Shown: piece by piece, positions 42,224 through 50,585 of the stretch | Layout: each line of letters starts with the position of its first letter | Position numbering within the stretch: the stretch's first letter is position 1 | DNA from: Sphingomonas sp. QA11 | GTDB lineage: Bacteria; Pseudomonadota; Alphaproteobacteria; Sphingomonadales; Sphingomonadaceae | Direction: 5' to 3' | Assembly (NCBI RefSeq): GCF_028473665.1 | Contig: NZ_CP098774.1 | Coordinates: 5,141,501 to 5,205,500 of the forward strand | DNA: 64,000 nt | Program-made: the position numbers and the translations under genes | Notes under the pieces: model-generated | Told to the model about the DNA's origin: nothing | What the model saw: only the letters and a program-made list of their open reading frames with translations | The model's database searches: none

Positions 42224-42934
42224 TCAGTTTAGTCCTGCCCGCGCCTCGAGCGCCGGGCGGTCGCGGATCGTCACGGCCCGCGCGCCGGGGAGGGCGACGA
42301 TGCCCGCGTCCCTTAATCCGGTCATCTGCCGGCTGACCGTTTCGATGCTCAGGCCCAGCACATCGGCGATCTGCCCGCGCGACAGCGGCAGGTCGAAGGT
42401 CACTGGTCCTTCGGGGGTCGCTCGGCAGCCCGACCCGGCCACGCGATCGGCCATGCCCAGCAGCAGGCCCGCGACCTTCTCCGCAGCCGAACTGCGCGCC
42501 AGCATGAGCATCCTGCTCCGTGCCTCCTCAAGCGCGGCGAAGGTGCGCTGGAGCAGCAGCCGCTCCATCCGCGCATGATCCTCAAGCACCTTCTCGAACG
42601 ATGCCCTGGGGAAGACGCAAAGCTCGGCATCGGTCAGCGCGGTGACGGTGACATCCGCCTCCCCGGCATAGGGACGCCCGACGAAATCGGCGGGATAGAG
42701 CAGGCCGACGATCTGCTCGCGCCCGTCCGGGGTCGACACGCTCAGCTTGAGCACGCCCGTCAGGAGATTGGCGCAGACCACGCTTTGCCTCCCGGCCCAG
42801 ATCAGCGTCTCGCCGCGCGCGACCTTCTGCCGGCGGCCGAGCGTGTTGAGCGCGCCCAGTTCGCGATCGGTCAGGCTGCCGCACAGCGCCCGGTCCCTGA
42901 CGGCGCAGTCGGCGCAGATGTCGCTCGCGATCAT
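42224..42934 (-). CDS. FNR/FixK-type oxygen-responsive regulator
   Basis: 236 residues of the Crp/Fnr family. The N-terminus has Cys7, Cys10 and Cys18 (SDICADCAVRDRALCGS), the C-x2-C-x7-C spacing of [4Fe-4S] FNR/FnrL regulators. The cNMP-like barrel and the HTH (LSRGQIADVLGLSIETVSRQ with the E..SR recognition residues) follow. It should bind TTGAY-N4-RTCAA sites when oxygen is low. One such site lies 47 bases upstream. The start is the ATG at 42934; the longer frame to 43033 lacks family similarity. Confidence 0.9.
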   Translation of the reverse strand: MIASDICADCAVRDRALCGSLTDRELGALNTLGRRQKVARGETLIWAGRQSVVCANLLTGVLKLSVSTPDGREQIVGLLYPADFVGRPYAGEADVTVTALTDAELCVFPRASFEKVLEDHARMERLLLQRTFAALEEARSRMLMLARSSAAEKVAGLLLGMADRVAGSGCRATPEGPVTFDLPLSRGQIADVLGLSIETVSRQMTGLRDAGIVALPGARAVTIRDRPALEARAGLN

Positions 42935-42980
42935 GGTCCGCCTATAGGATCGTGCGCGTGCCTTGTCTGCGGACATGAAT

Positions 42981-42994
42981 TTGACGCGGGTCAA
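42981..42994. promoter_or_regulatory. FNR box
   Basis: TTGACGCGGGTCAA is a perfect TTGAC-N4-GTCAA inverted repeat between the divergent regulator gene (start 42934) and the small membrane peptide gene (start 43051). It could control both. Confidence 0.7.
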
Positions 42995-43050
42995 AGCCTC
43001 CCCACCGGGAAGCGCGCACGCTTCGCTCCTCACCTGGATGGAGCAGTTCG

Positions 43051-43158
43051 ATGGACGGCAGTTATTTCCTGTATCTCGTGGTCGGCGGCATGAGCCTCTT
43101 CCTGCTGGTGCTCGGCTCGCTCGGCATCGAGGACGCGATCAGCCATCGGGAACCATAG
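43051..43158 (+). CDS. 35-residue membrane peptide
   Basis: The frame reads MDGSYFLYLVVGGMSLFLLV and then LGSLGIEDAISHREP. It has one clear transmembrane helix and a short charged tail. TGGAG lies 7 bases before the ATG, and the FNR box is 57 bases upstream. The size and form recall small subunits of respiratory oxidases (CydX/CcoQ-like), but I do not recognise a family. It is too short for most gene callers. The following DUF1989 gene is on the other strand. Confidence 0.6.
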   Translation: MDGSYFLYLVVGGMSLFLLVLGSLGIEDAISHREP

Positions 43159-43163
43159 GATCG

Positions 43164-43760
43164 TCAGGCAGCGGGCTCGATCCGGTAATGGATCGGCTTG
43201 AAGCTGCCGCCGTTCGAATCCGGTGCCGAGCAGGCGGTCAGGCCGATGATCAGGTCGGCCGCAGCTCGGAAGGCGATATGGTCGCCTGCCTTGCTCAGCG
43301 GCGGCAGCACCTTGAGTTCGCCCGTCGCGCCGTCGACCGGCACGTTCATGAAACAGTTGAACGCTATCGGGATTCGGTCGGGCGCGATGCCGTGAGGCTC
43401 GAGCGCCGCGGCGAGATTGCCGAAGCACCCCCGGTGTGGCGCCAGGTCGTCGTAGAGCAGGCGAAAGGTGTCGGCCGAACAGGGCGTCAGCAGGAAATCA
43501 TGGCGTCCGACCGTGTCGGCGACGATTTCGAGCAAGATGTTCGACCGGTTCGAATAGAGCTTGTCGCCCGTGGTGAGATAGAGGCGCGACGCATAGTCGA
43601 GCGTCCTTCCGGACGATATCACCTCGTTCACGTCAGCCGCGCTGAACGCAAGCAGGTCAGCCACCTGCTCGCCGCGGGGATCGATCACCACCAGCGTCTC
43701 GCCTATTGCCAGAGGGAACGCCGTTCCGCTTCTTTCGGGAATCTCGGTCACAGCGTTCAA
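43164..43760 (-). CDS. DUF1989 (urea carboxylase-associated) family protein
   Basis: 198 residues with DUF1989 features: GETLVVIDPRGEQVADLLAF, EVISSGRTLDYASRLYLTTG, HDFLLTPCSADTFRLLYDD and the metal-binding PCS/HxxC region, then FNCFMNVPVDGATGELKVLP. The family accompanies urea carboxylase and guanidine-degradation genes. Its stop is 6 bases from the end of the small membrane peptide gene. It overlaps the next gene upstream by four bases. Confidence 0.87.
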   Translation of the reverse strand: MNAVTEIPERSGTAFPLAIGETLVVIDPRGEQVADLLAFSAADVNEVISSGRTLDYASRLYLTTGDKLYSNRSNILLEIVADTVGRHDFLLTPCSADTFRLLYDDLAPHRGCFGNLAAALEPHGIAPDRIPIAFNCFMNVPVDGATGELKVLPPLSKAGDHIAFRAAADLIIGLTACSAPDSNGGSFKPIHYRIEPAA

Positions 43761-44464
43761 GGCGTATCTCCTGCATAGCGGAACGGGCAGCGCCAGTCGG
43801 CGCCCACTTCCCGGCCACTATATTGCCGGGCTTCGCTTGTCTCGCCGTGCCGCGCGAGCATCGGATTGCGTGATCCGGCCAGCGCTTCGTCGCGCACCAG
43901 GATCTTCTCGCGCATCCCTTCATATTTCCCCTGGGCGCGCAGGGTCTCGAACTGGTCGTGCAGGTTGAAGATCATCGTCGGCCGGGCGAACCGACGTGCC
44001 GGACGGCTGGCATGGGGATGCAGCCCGACGATGAAGAACGCCTCTCCGCCGAAGCTCAGCGAGAAATGCGGATTCTCCGGATCGGGGCTGACCGCCGGAT
44101 CATAGTGCTGGCCGCGCCACACATCCTTGTCCGAGAGCGACTGGACTCTATCCCACAGCGCCGCTTCGAAATTGGTTTCGCGCAGGTCTTCGGGCCCTTC
44201 GAACACTACGGCGAAGCTGCGAAACAGCGCGGGAGCCTCGCGATAGGCGGTGGCGAAGGCGAGCAGCCCATCATGGATGCGCAGATCGTCCCATGCGCTG
44301 TCGATCCGGTTGCACGCGAGCACCTCCAGCGTGCCGCGCGCCAGTGCCGCCTTGGCGCCGACACAAGGAAAGCGCGTCTCGTCGACGAGATCGTGCAGCA
44401 TCGCCTGCAATGCGTCCTGTGCTTGGTGCCGCCAGGGGTGAAGGGGAGTGCTGGGTGGTGACAT
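43757..44464 (-). CDS. GntA-like haem-dependent hydroxylase (YqcI/YcgG family)
   Basis: 235 residues with the YqcI/YcgG pattern: FPCVGAKAALARGTLEVLAC, DPAVSPDPENPHFSLSFGG, EAFFIVGLHPHASRPARRFA, with the PHAS His probably binding haem, and a C-terminal RCPFRY. GntA of this family N-hydroxylates guanidine groups (guanitoxin pathway). Coupling with a DUF1989 gene suggests guanidino-compound metabolism. The start is the ATG at 44464. Confidence 0.82.
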   Translation of the reverse strand: MSPPSTPLHPWRHQAQDALQAMLHDLVDETRFPCVGAKAALARGTLEVLACNRIDSAWDDLRIHDGLLAFATAYREAPALFRSFAVVFEGPEDLRETNFEAALWDRVQSLSDKDVWRGQHYDPAVSPDPENPHFSLSFGGEAFFIVGLHPHASRPARRFARPTMIFNLHDQFETLRAQGKYEGMREKILVRDEALAGSRNPMLARHGETSEARQYSGREVGADWRCPFRYAGDTP

Positions 44465-44601
44465 GGTGGTGGGAAGACGCCCCGCCGCCAGGGTCGTTCC
44501 GGGGATTCACACTGATCGAAAGCAAGCAAATGCGGTGAATTGGATCGACATTGGGGCCACCTGCGCTTGGGTGGCTCCGCAGAGTATGACATTTCTCCGG
44601 C

Positions 44602-45690
44602 ATGCCGATGTTCGAACCGACTTCGCGGCCGATGACCGATTATGGCGGATTCCATCAGAGTAGCGGCATCTATTGGCGCTTCGCTCCGCCGGACGTGGGG
44701 TCGCTATGGGCCGGCCTTGCCGAGGTGAAGGGGCGCGGCATGGCGGTGCGGATCAGGGGTGCCGGCTATTCGATGAACGGCTCGTCGATCCCGCGCTCGG
44801 GCGAAGTGCTGATCGAGACGAAGGGCCTCGATTCCTATGTCTTCGCCCATCCCGGCACGATCACCGCCGGCGCGGGCGCGACGATGTGGGACGTGCAGCG
44901 CCTGCTTCAGCCGTTCGGCTATGAACTGCTCGTCCTCGATGACGGCAATATGGCGGCGGCCACGATCGGCGGCTATATCTCGGCGGGCGGCTTCGGGGCG
45001 CAGAGCCCCCGCCACGGCGGCTTCTGGGAATGTGTCGAGAGCATCGATATCGTCACCCTGGAGGGCGCGGTGCGGACCGTCGGGCGCACCGATCCGCTTT
45101 TTCCCTGGCTGTTCGGGTCGATGGGCCAGCTCTGCATCATCGTTTCGGCGACCCTCGCGGTCAGGCCGCGCTCCGGTGCCGGCCAACCCTTCCCGGCGGG
45201 CAAGCGCGGCCGCGTGCCGTCGAGCCGCCGCACCTGGGAGAAGGCGATCTGTTTCTCGGCCTTTGTGCCTCGCCCCGTCTGGAACCAGGCCCGGAAGGAG
45301 CTGGCGGCGATCGGCGATCGGCATCGCCATGCGTGGCTGGCACGGCCGGCCTATGCCTGTTCGCTGCCCTTCCGCCACTTCACCCCGCCGCTGATCCACC
45401 CGGGCCAGCAGGACCTGGTCGCGGTCGGCATCTGGGGCGAGGAACCTGAAGGCGGCTGGGACCATATCGCGATCCGCGCGCTAGATGCGGAATTCAGCCT
45501 GTGGCTGCGGGCCCATCCGAATTTCCGCCGCTATGCCCAGACTGAGCTCCTCTATCCCGGCTTCGATATCGCTGCCCATTTCGGCGTCGAGTGTTTCGAC
45601 CGCTTCCGCGACTGGAAGACGATGCTCGATCCGACCGGCCGGCTCGCGCCGGGCCTGCTCGACCTGCCCGCCCGGCGCGAAAGCGCCTGA
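44602..45690 (+). CDS. FAD-binding oxidoreductase (PCMH type)
   Basis: 362 residues. The FAD domain shows MAVRIRGAGYSMNGSSIPRS (the pyrophosphate loop; the usual His for covalent FAD is not seen), PGTITAGAGATMWDVQRLLQ, NMAAATIGGYISAGGFGAQS and SMGQLCIIVSATLAVRP. The substrate domain ends FRDWKTMLDPTGRLAPGLL. It is divergent from the GntA-like gene with a 137-base shared promoter region and may act in the same pathway. Substrate unknown. Confidence 0.85.
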   Translation: MPMFEPTSRPMTDYGGFHQSSGIYWRFAPPDVGSLWAGLAEVKGRGMAVRIRGAGYSMNGSSIPRSGEVLIETKGLDSYVFAHPGTITAGAGATMWDVQRLLQPFGYELLVLDDGNMAAATIGGYISAGGFGAQSPRHGGFWECVESIDIVTLEGAVRTVGRTDPLFPWLFGSMGQLCIIVSATLAVRPRSGAGQPFPAGKRGRVPSSRRTWEKAICFSAFVPRPVWNQARKELAAIGDRHRHAWLARPAYACSLPFRHFTPPLIHPGQQDLVAVGIWGEEPEGGWDHIAIRALDAEFSLWLRAHPNFRRYAQTELLYPGFDIAAHFGVECFDRFRDWKTMLDPTGRLAPGLLDLPARRESA

Positions 45691-45804
45691 GCGACGGAAG
45701 GCCGCATTCCGATCGCCGCCCGGACGAACGGCGCTTGGCGGCGGGCGCGGCGCAGGGCATGGTCGGCCGCGGCGCCGACTGACGGGGCCTTCCGGGGAAC
45801 TGGC

Positions 45805-46065
45805 TTGGATCTCGACGCGCTGCTTCATCATTATTTCGGTACGACCGCGATCGAGACGCTCGACGATCCGGCGATCGAGCTGGGGATCGAACGGCTCGGC
45901 ACCGCCTTCTGGACCGAGCGCGAGCCCGGCCGCCGCTTTGCGCTGTGGGCGCTGCTCCATTCGCTCGGCGACGCGCCCGATCCGGCCACCGCCTTCAAGG
46001 ACCAGCGCGAGCGCGATGCGGCCATTGACTGGATCCGCGCGGCCGAACGGGCTGAACGATCCTGA
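45805..46065 (+). CDS. Small conserved hypothetical protein (86 aa)
   Basis: 86 residues starting at TTG (GGGGAA lies just upstream): DLDALLHHYFGTTAIETLDD, PAIELGIERLGTAFWTEREP, then a helical C-terminus ending RAAERAERS. It is soluble and acidic, with no known domain. It sits 20 bases before the YcaQ-type gene and is probably co-transcribed with it. Confidence 0.6.
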   Translation: MDLDALLHHYFGTTAIETLDDPAIELGIERLGTAFWTEREPGRRFALWALLHSLGDAPDPATAFKDQRERDAAIDWIRAAERAERS

Positions 46066-46085
46066 GCGCAATCCCGTCCGAGACG

Positions 46086-47243
46086 ATGTCGCAGGCCCAG
46101 GCGCGACGGATCGCGCTCGCCGCGCAGGGCTTCGGTGCCGAACATCCTGCGCGCGCCGATCAGGGCCATTTGCGCCGGACGATCGAGCGGCTGGCGCTGC
46201 ACCAGATCGACAGCGTCAACGTGCTTGCCCGCGCGCATTATTTCCCCGCCTTTTCCCGGCTCGGGAATTACGACCGAACGCTGCTCGACACAGCCGCCTG
46301 GGGGCGCAAGGCGGAACGGCGGCTGTTCGAATATTGGGCGCACGAGGCATCGCTCCTGCCATTGGGGCTTCATCCCCTGCTGCGCTGGCGCATGGCCCGG
46401 GCCGATGCGGGCGGCGCCGGCTGGAAAAGCATGCGCGCCTTTGCCGGCGAACGTCGTTCGGAAGCGGAGGCCATCCTCGCCCGTATCCGCGCTGAAGGTC
46501 CGCTTGCCGCGTCCGATTTCGAGGAGGGGAAAAGCAGCACGGGCTGGTGGGCCTGGGGCCCGACCAAGCATGCGCTCGAATTCCTGTTCTGGGCCGGCCA
46601 TATCACCACGGCGACCCGCCGCCGCAGCTTCGAGCGCGTCTATGACCTGACCGAGCGTGTCATCCCGCCGCGCATCCTCGCGCTGCCGACGCCGCCCGAA
46701 GCCGAGGCTCACCGCGCGCTGATCGAGCGTGCCGCCCGTGCGCACGGCATCGCCACCGCCACTGATCTGCGCGACTATTTCCGCCACAAGCCGGCCGAGG
46801 CGAGCACTGCCATCGCAACGCTGGCGGAGGAGGGGGTGCTGATCCCCGTCGCGGTGAAGGGCTGGTCCCAGCAGGCCTGGCTCCATCGCGACGCGAAGCG
46901 CCCGCGCCGGATCCGGACGGCGGCCCTGCTTGCCCCGTTCGATCCGCTGGTGTGGGAACGCGACCGTGCCGAGCGGCTGTTCAATTTCCGTTACCGGATC
47001 GAGATCTACACGCCCGCCGAGAAGCGCATCCACGGCTATTACGTCCTGCCCTTCCTGCTCGACGACCGGATCGTCGCGCGCGTCGATCTCAAGGCCGATC
47101 GCCAGTCGTCACGCCTCGTCGCGCACCGCATCACGCTTGAGCCCGCCGCGGCCGCCGGGACGATGGAGCGCCTGACCGCCGAACTGCGCCGCATGGCCGA
47201 CTGGCTGGCGCTGGACGATGTGGCGATCGGGTCGGTCGTCTGA
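46086..47243 (+). CDS. YcaQ-type DNA glycosylase / winged-helix protein
   Basis: 385 residues of the HTH_42 family: an N-terminal winged helix (LRRTIERLALHQIDSVNVLA, with the QID catalytic-type motif, then RAHYFPAFSRLG), LEFLFWAGHITTATRRRSFE, and the C-terminal FRYRIEIYTPAEKRIHGYYV, LPFLLDDRIVARVDLKADR. E. coli YcaQ and AlkX/AlkZ unhook interstrand cross-links and bulky N7 adducts. Here the key residues are present, so a repair role is likely. Confidence 0.88.
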   Translation: MSQAQARRIALAAQGFGAEHPARADQGHLRRTIERLALHQIDSVNVLARAHYFPAFSRLGNYDRTLLDTAAWGRKAERRLFEYWAHEASLLPLGLHPLLRWRMARADAGGAGWKSMRAFAGERRSEAEAILARIRAEGPLAASDFEEGKSSTGWWAWGPTKHALEFLFWAGHITTATRRRSFERVYDLTERVIPPRILALPTPPEAEAHRALIERAARAHGIATATDLRDYFRHKPAEASTAIATLAEEGVLIPVAVKGWSQQAWLHRDAKRPRRIRTAALLAPFDPLVWERDRAERLFNFRYRIEIYTPAEKRIHGYYVLPFLLDDRIVARVDLKADRQSSRLVAHRITLEPAAAAGTMERLTAELRRMADWLALDDVAIGSVV

Positions 47244-47382
47244 CGTCGTCCGGGGAGCTTGCTGCAACCGATCTACTTCAAGCACGCGCAAGCCAAAATA
47301 GCAGCTTCCTATCATCGGACACTTCATGAGGCGGCCAGCGCGTCGACCTCGTGGGCAGGGGCAATGTATAGCTGCGTCGGTA

Positions 47383-47787
47383 CTATGGAGTCGGTGAGCA
47401 CGCTGCCGCGAGAACCGGGCGAGGCGTCGCTTTCCAAAGCGCGGCGGTGCGTATGGTATATGACGCGTTTACCGAAGAACGGGTCAATACTAGGATGAAG
47501 TCTCGGTCGGACCTTATCTGACCATGTGCAATCCGGCTTGCCGGCAGAGTTCGCCTCGCCTCATGCCCTCGTACAAGCCGCTTGACCGAAACCTGCGTGT
47601 CGAAACGGCCGTGGCCGAGCACGTCATCATTGCCGGTCATGTCGGTATAGGCGAGGGTCTTCACGCGTCCGATCGCCACGACATCGTTGCATCCCCAATC
47701 GAGAACACCGCCTTTTTCCGCGGCAGCAGCAACGTTACCGTTCAATAGCAAGAGCGCCGCTAGCGCGGCAACGTGCTTCAGAGACAT
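47383..47787 (-). CDS. Small secreted hypothetical protein
   Basis: 134 residues with signal peptide MSLKHVAALAALLLLNGNVA, cleavage near AAAAE. The mature part starts CNDVVAIGRVKTLAYTDMTG and contains GHGRFDTQVSVKRLVRGHEA, then RDFILVLTRSS, ending in a Cys (AAACS). The pattern of two conserved cysteines and a beta-rich core is common in sphingomonad secreted proteins of unknown function. It is alone on its strand. Confidence 0.65.
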   Translation of the reverse strand: MSLKHVAALAALLLLNGNVAAAAEKGGVLDWGCNDVVAIGRVKTLAYTDMTGNDDVLGHGRFDTQVSVKRLVRGHEARRTLPASRIAHGQIRSDRDFILVLTRSSVNASYTIRTAALWKATPRPVLAAACSPTP

Positions 47788-47842
47788 GGCCTTAGATTAG
47801 CTGGCTGCGGGCCGATCGTCGAGCAGGTCACAGTAGAGTAGA

Positions 47843-47860
47843 CGAGGGACTTGTCCCTCG
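47843..47860. repeat. Inverted repeat upstream of the metal transporter
   Basis: CGAGGGAC (47843-47850), TT, GTCCCTCG (47853-47860) form an 8-bp perfect inverted repeat about 100 bases before the NRAMP-related gene. It may be an operator. Confidence 0.4.
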
Positions 47861-47960
47861 AACCGCAATCCGACAACGATTGCACGTGACGATGAACGAT
47901 CCGGCGCGCATGCCGTTGTCACTCAGCCCGGATATCGGCCGCCTCATCAAGGATCGCTGC

Positions 47961-49217
47961 ATGAAGCCTGAAGGCAGTAAACCCGGGCTGATCAAGCAAC
48001 TCGGCCCCGGCCTCATCACCGGCGCGGCCGATGACGATCCGAGCGGTATCGCCACCTATTCGCAGGCCGGCGCGCAGTTCGGCTTCGGGCTGCTCTGGAC
48101 TCTGGTGCTCACTTATCCGCTGATGACCGCGGTGCAGCTGGTCAGCGCGCGGATCGGCCGCGTCACCGATGCGGGGCTGGCGAGCAACATGGTGAAGATC
48201 ATGCCGCGCTGGATCGTCACCGGCCTCGTCATGATGCTGTTCGTCGCCAACACGATCAATATCGGCGCCGATCTCGCGGCGATGGGGGCGGCCGCGCAGC
48301 TCGTGCTTGGGGCGGGGGACCACATCTTCACCGCGATCTTCGCGATCGTGTCGCTGCTGCTCCAGGTCTTCGTGCCCTATCACCGCTATGCCGGGATCCT
48401 GAAATGGATGACCCTGGTGCTGCTCGCCTATGTCGCCCTGGTCTTCATGGTGAAGGTCGACTGGGCGGCGGTCGGCTGGGGCATGGTCTGGCCGACCGTG
48501 GCCGGCACCACCGCCATCACCACCGTGGTGGCGATCTTCGGCACGACGATCAGCCCCTATCTCTTCTTCTGGCAAAGCTCGCAGGAAGTGGAAGAGGTCG
48601 ATCGCGACGACGCCAAGCACGCCCTGAACGACGCGCCGGGCGAGGCGCGCGGCGAATTCAGCCGGATCAATTTCGACACCTTCAGCGGCATGGCGGTGTC
48701 GAACCTCGTCGCGCTGGCGATCATGATCGGCACGGCGGCGACGCTGCACGCGGCAGGCAAGACAGACATTGCCACCGCCGCCGACGCGGCCAGCGCGCTG
48801 AAGCCGGTGGCGGGCCAGTTCGCCTTCCTGCTGTTCAGCCTCGGCATCATCGGCACCGGCCTGCTCGCCATTCCGGTCCTTGCCGGCTCGACCGCCTATG
48901 CCATCGGCGAAGCGCGCGGCTGGAAGATCGGCCTGGAAAACAAGCTGTTCGAGGCGAGGGGCTTTTACTCGGTCATCGCCGTATCGACGCTGCTCGGCAT
49001 CGGCATAGACTGGTCGCCGATCGACCCGATCAAGGCGTTGTTCTGGAGCGCGGTCATCAACGGCGTGGTCGCGGTGCCGATCATGGCGGTGATGATGATC
49101 GTCGTCTCGCGCCGGTCGATCATGGGCGACTATACGGCGACGCTGAGACTGCGTTTCTTCGGCTGGGCGGCGACGGCGGTGATGGGCGCCGCCGCGGTGG
49201 CGATGGTGGTGATGTAG
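47961..49217 (+). CDS. NRAMP-related divalent metal transporter
   Basis: 418 residues, about eleven transmembrane segments. TM1 has GPGLITGAADDDPSGIATYS where canonical NRAMPs have DPGN, so this is the NRAMP-related branch that includes Mg2+ transporters. TM6 reads FGTTISPYLFFWQSSQEVEE rather than the MPH motif, again unlike Mn/Fe carriers. The ATG at 47961 is chosen because AAGGA lies 8 bases upstream; an earlier ATG at 47892 has none. The ion is uncertain (Mg2+, Mn2+ or other). Confidence 0.85.
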   Translation: MKPEGSKPGLIKQLGPGLITGAADDDPSGIATYSQAGAQFGFGLLWTLVLTYPLMTAVQLVSARIGRVTDAGLASNMVKIMPRWIVTGLVMMLFVANTINIGADLAAMGAAAQLVLGAGDHIFTAIFAIVSLLLQVFVPYHRYAGILKWMTLVLLAYVALVFMVKVDWAAVGWGMVWPTVAGTTAITTVVAIFGTTISPYLFFWQSSQEVEEVDRDDAKHALNDAPGEARGEFSRINFDTFSGMAVSNLVALAIMIGTAATLHAAGKTDIATAADAASALKPVAGQFAFLLFSLGIIGTGLLAIPVLAGSTAYAIGEARGWKIGLENKLFEARGFYSVIAVSTLLGIGIDWSPIDPIKALFWSAVINGVVAVPIMAVMMIVVSRRSIMGDYTATLRLRFFGWAATAVMGAAAVAMVVM

Positions 49218-49243
49218 GGCGCGGGCGCCCGAGTCACCATCGT

Positions 49244-49288
49244 GCGTATCGAGCCAGGCTGGCGTGCTGCGCTTGTCCCTCGATACGC
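49244..49288. repeat. Long-spaced inverted repeat after the metal transporter
   Basis: GCGTATCGAG (49244-49253) is exactly complementary to CTCGATACGC (49279-49288), with 25 bases between. It lies between convergent genes and probably serves as a bidirectional terminator or is a REP-like element. Confidence 0.55.
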
Positions 49289-49308
49289 CGCCCCGACACG
49301 CTCGACGG

Positions 49309-50430
49309 CTATTCGCGACGAACGGAAGAGGGGGTGAACAAATCCCGGTGCTGGCGCGGCTGTGACCTCAGATACTGGTCGGGTGCCTTCACCCGTCCAC
49401 CGAGATGCGCGGCCGCGTGCCAGGGCCAGCGCGGATCGTAGAGAATGCCGCGGGCAAGCGCGACGAAGTCGGCATCGCCGGTGCCGATGATCGCCTCGGC
49501 CTGCTCGTAGTCGGTGATCAGCCCGACCGCGACCACCGGCAGGCCGGTCGCCTGCTTCACCGCGCGGGCGAGCGGCACCTGGTAGCTGGGGCCGACCGGG
49601 ATATCCTGCCGCGGGTCGAGCCCACCGCTCGATACGTGCACGGCGCTGCAGCCATGCGCCTCGAGCGCCTGGGCAAACGCGACGGTCTGCTCGACGTCCC
49701 AGCCGCCCTCGACCCAGTCGCTGCCGGAGAGTCGCATCGTCACCGGCCGGTCGGCGGGGAAGGCAGCGCGGACAGCATCGAACACCTCGAGCGGAAAGCG
49801 CATCCTGTTCTCAAGGCTGCCGCCATAATCGTCGTCGCGGCGGTTCGACAGCGGCGACAGGAACTGGTGGAGCAGATAGCCATGCGCGCCGTGGATCTGC
49901 ACCGCGTCAAGGCCGAGCCGTGCCGCACGCCGGGCCGAAGCGGCGAACGCCTCCCGCACCCGATCGAGCCCGGCCCGGTCGAGCGCCAGCGGGGCATTGT
50001 CCTTGTGATGAAAGGCGATCGGGGAGGGCGCCACCGTCTGCCAGCCGAGCGGGGCGCCCGGCGCGATCTGCGCGCCGCCCTTCCACGGTACTTCGGTCGA
50101 TGCCTTGCGGCCGGCATGGGCGAGCTGGATCGCGACCGGCATGTCGGACCAGCGACGGACGCTGTCGAGCGTCCGGGCGATCGCCGCCTCGGTCGCGTCG
50201 TCGTAGAGGCCGACATCGGCATGGGAAATGCGGCCTTCGGGGAGCACCGCGGTCGCCTCGATCGTGAGCAGCGCCGCGCCCGACAGCGCCAGATTGCCGA
50301 GATGGATCTGGTGCCAGTCGGTCATGCAGCCGTCGACCGCCGAATATTGGCACATCGGCGCGATCACGATCCGGTTCGACAGCGTCAGCGCGCCGATCGA
50401 CCGGGGTTCGAACAGCCTGGGTCCCGCCAT
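49309..50430 (-). CDS. NADH:flavin oxidoreductase (old yellow enzyme family)
   Basis: 373 residues forming a TIM barrel: LFEPRSIGALTLSNRIVIAP, MCQYSAVDGCMTDWHQIHLG (the thermophilic-like OYE class has Cys here), AIQLAHAGRKAS, VQIHGAHGYLLHQFLSPLSN and ADFVALARGILYDPRWPWHA. It binds FMN and reduces activated alkenes with NAD(P)H. The ATG at 50430 matches the family N-terminus. It is followed by its own gap; no operon is apparent. Confidence 0.9.
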   Translation of the reverse strand: MAGPRLFEPRSIGALTLSNRIVIAPMCQYSAVDGCMTDWHQIHLGNLALSGAALLTIEATAVLPEGRISHADVGLYDDATEAAIARTLDSVRRWSDMPVAIQLAHAGRKASTEVPWKGGAQIAPGAPLGWQTVAPSPIAFHHKDNAPLALDRAGLDRVREAFAASARRAARLGLDAVQIHGAHGYLLHQFLSPLSNRRDDDYGGSLENRMRFPLEVFDAVRAAFPADRPVTMRLSGSDWVEGGWDVEQTVAFAQALEAHGCSAVHVSSGGLDPRQDIPVGPSYQVPLARAVKQATGLPVVAVGLITDYEQAEAIIGTGDADFVALARGILYDPRWPWHAAAHLGGRVKAPDQYLRSQPRQHRDLFTPSSVRRE

Positions 50431-50585
50431 CTTGCGTCTCCGAATTGCAACCCGGCGCGAATGTCGCCGCGCCGTGCAGATCGGGATGCTCCAACCAACA
50501 GTCAACCGCACCCATATCCACTGATGGATGCATGTTCCTTTTCTGGCAGGCGATCCTCTTCCCCGCTCAGAGCCGAGGCCAGCCA

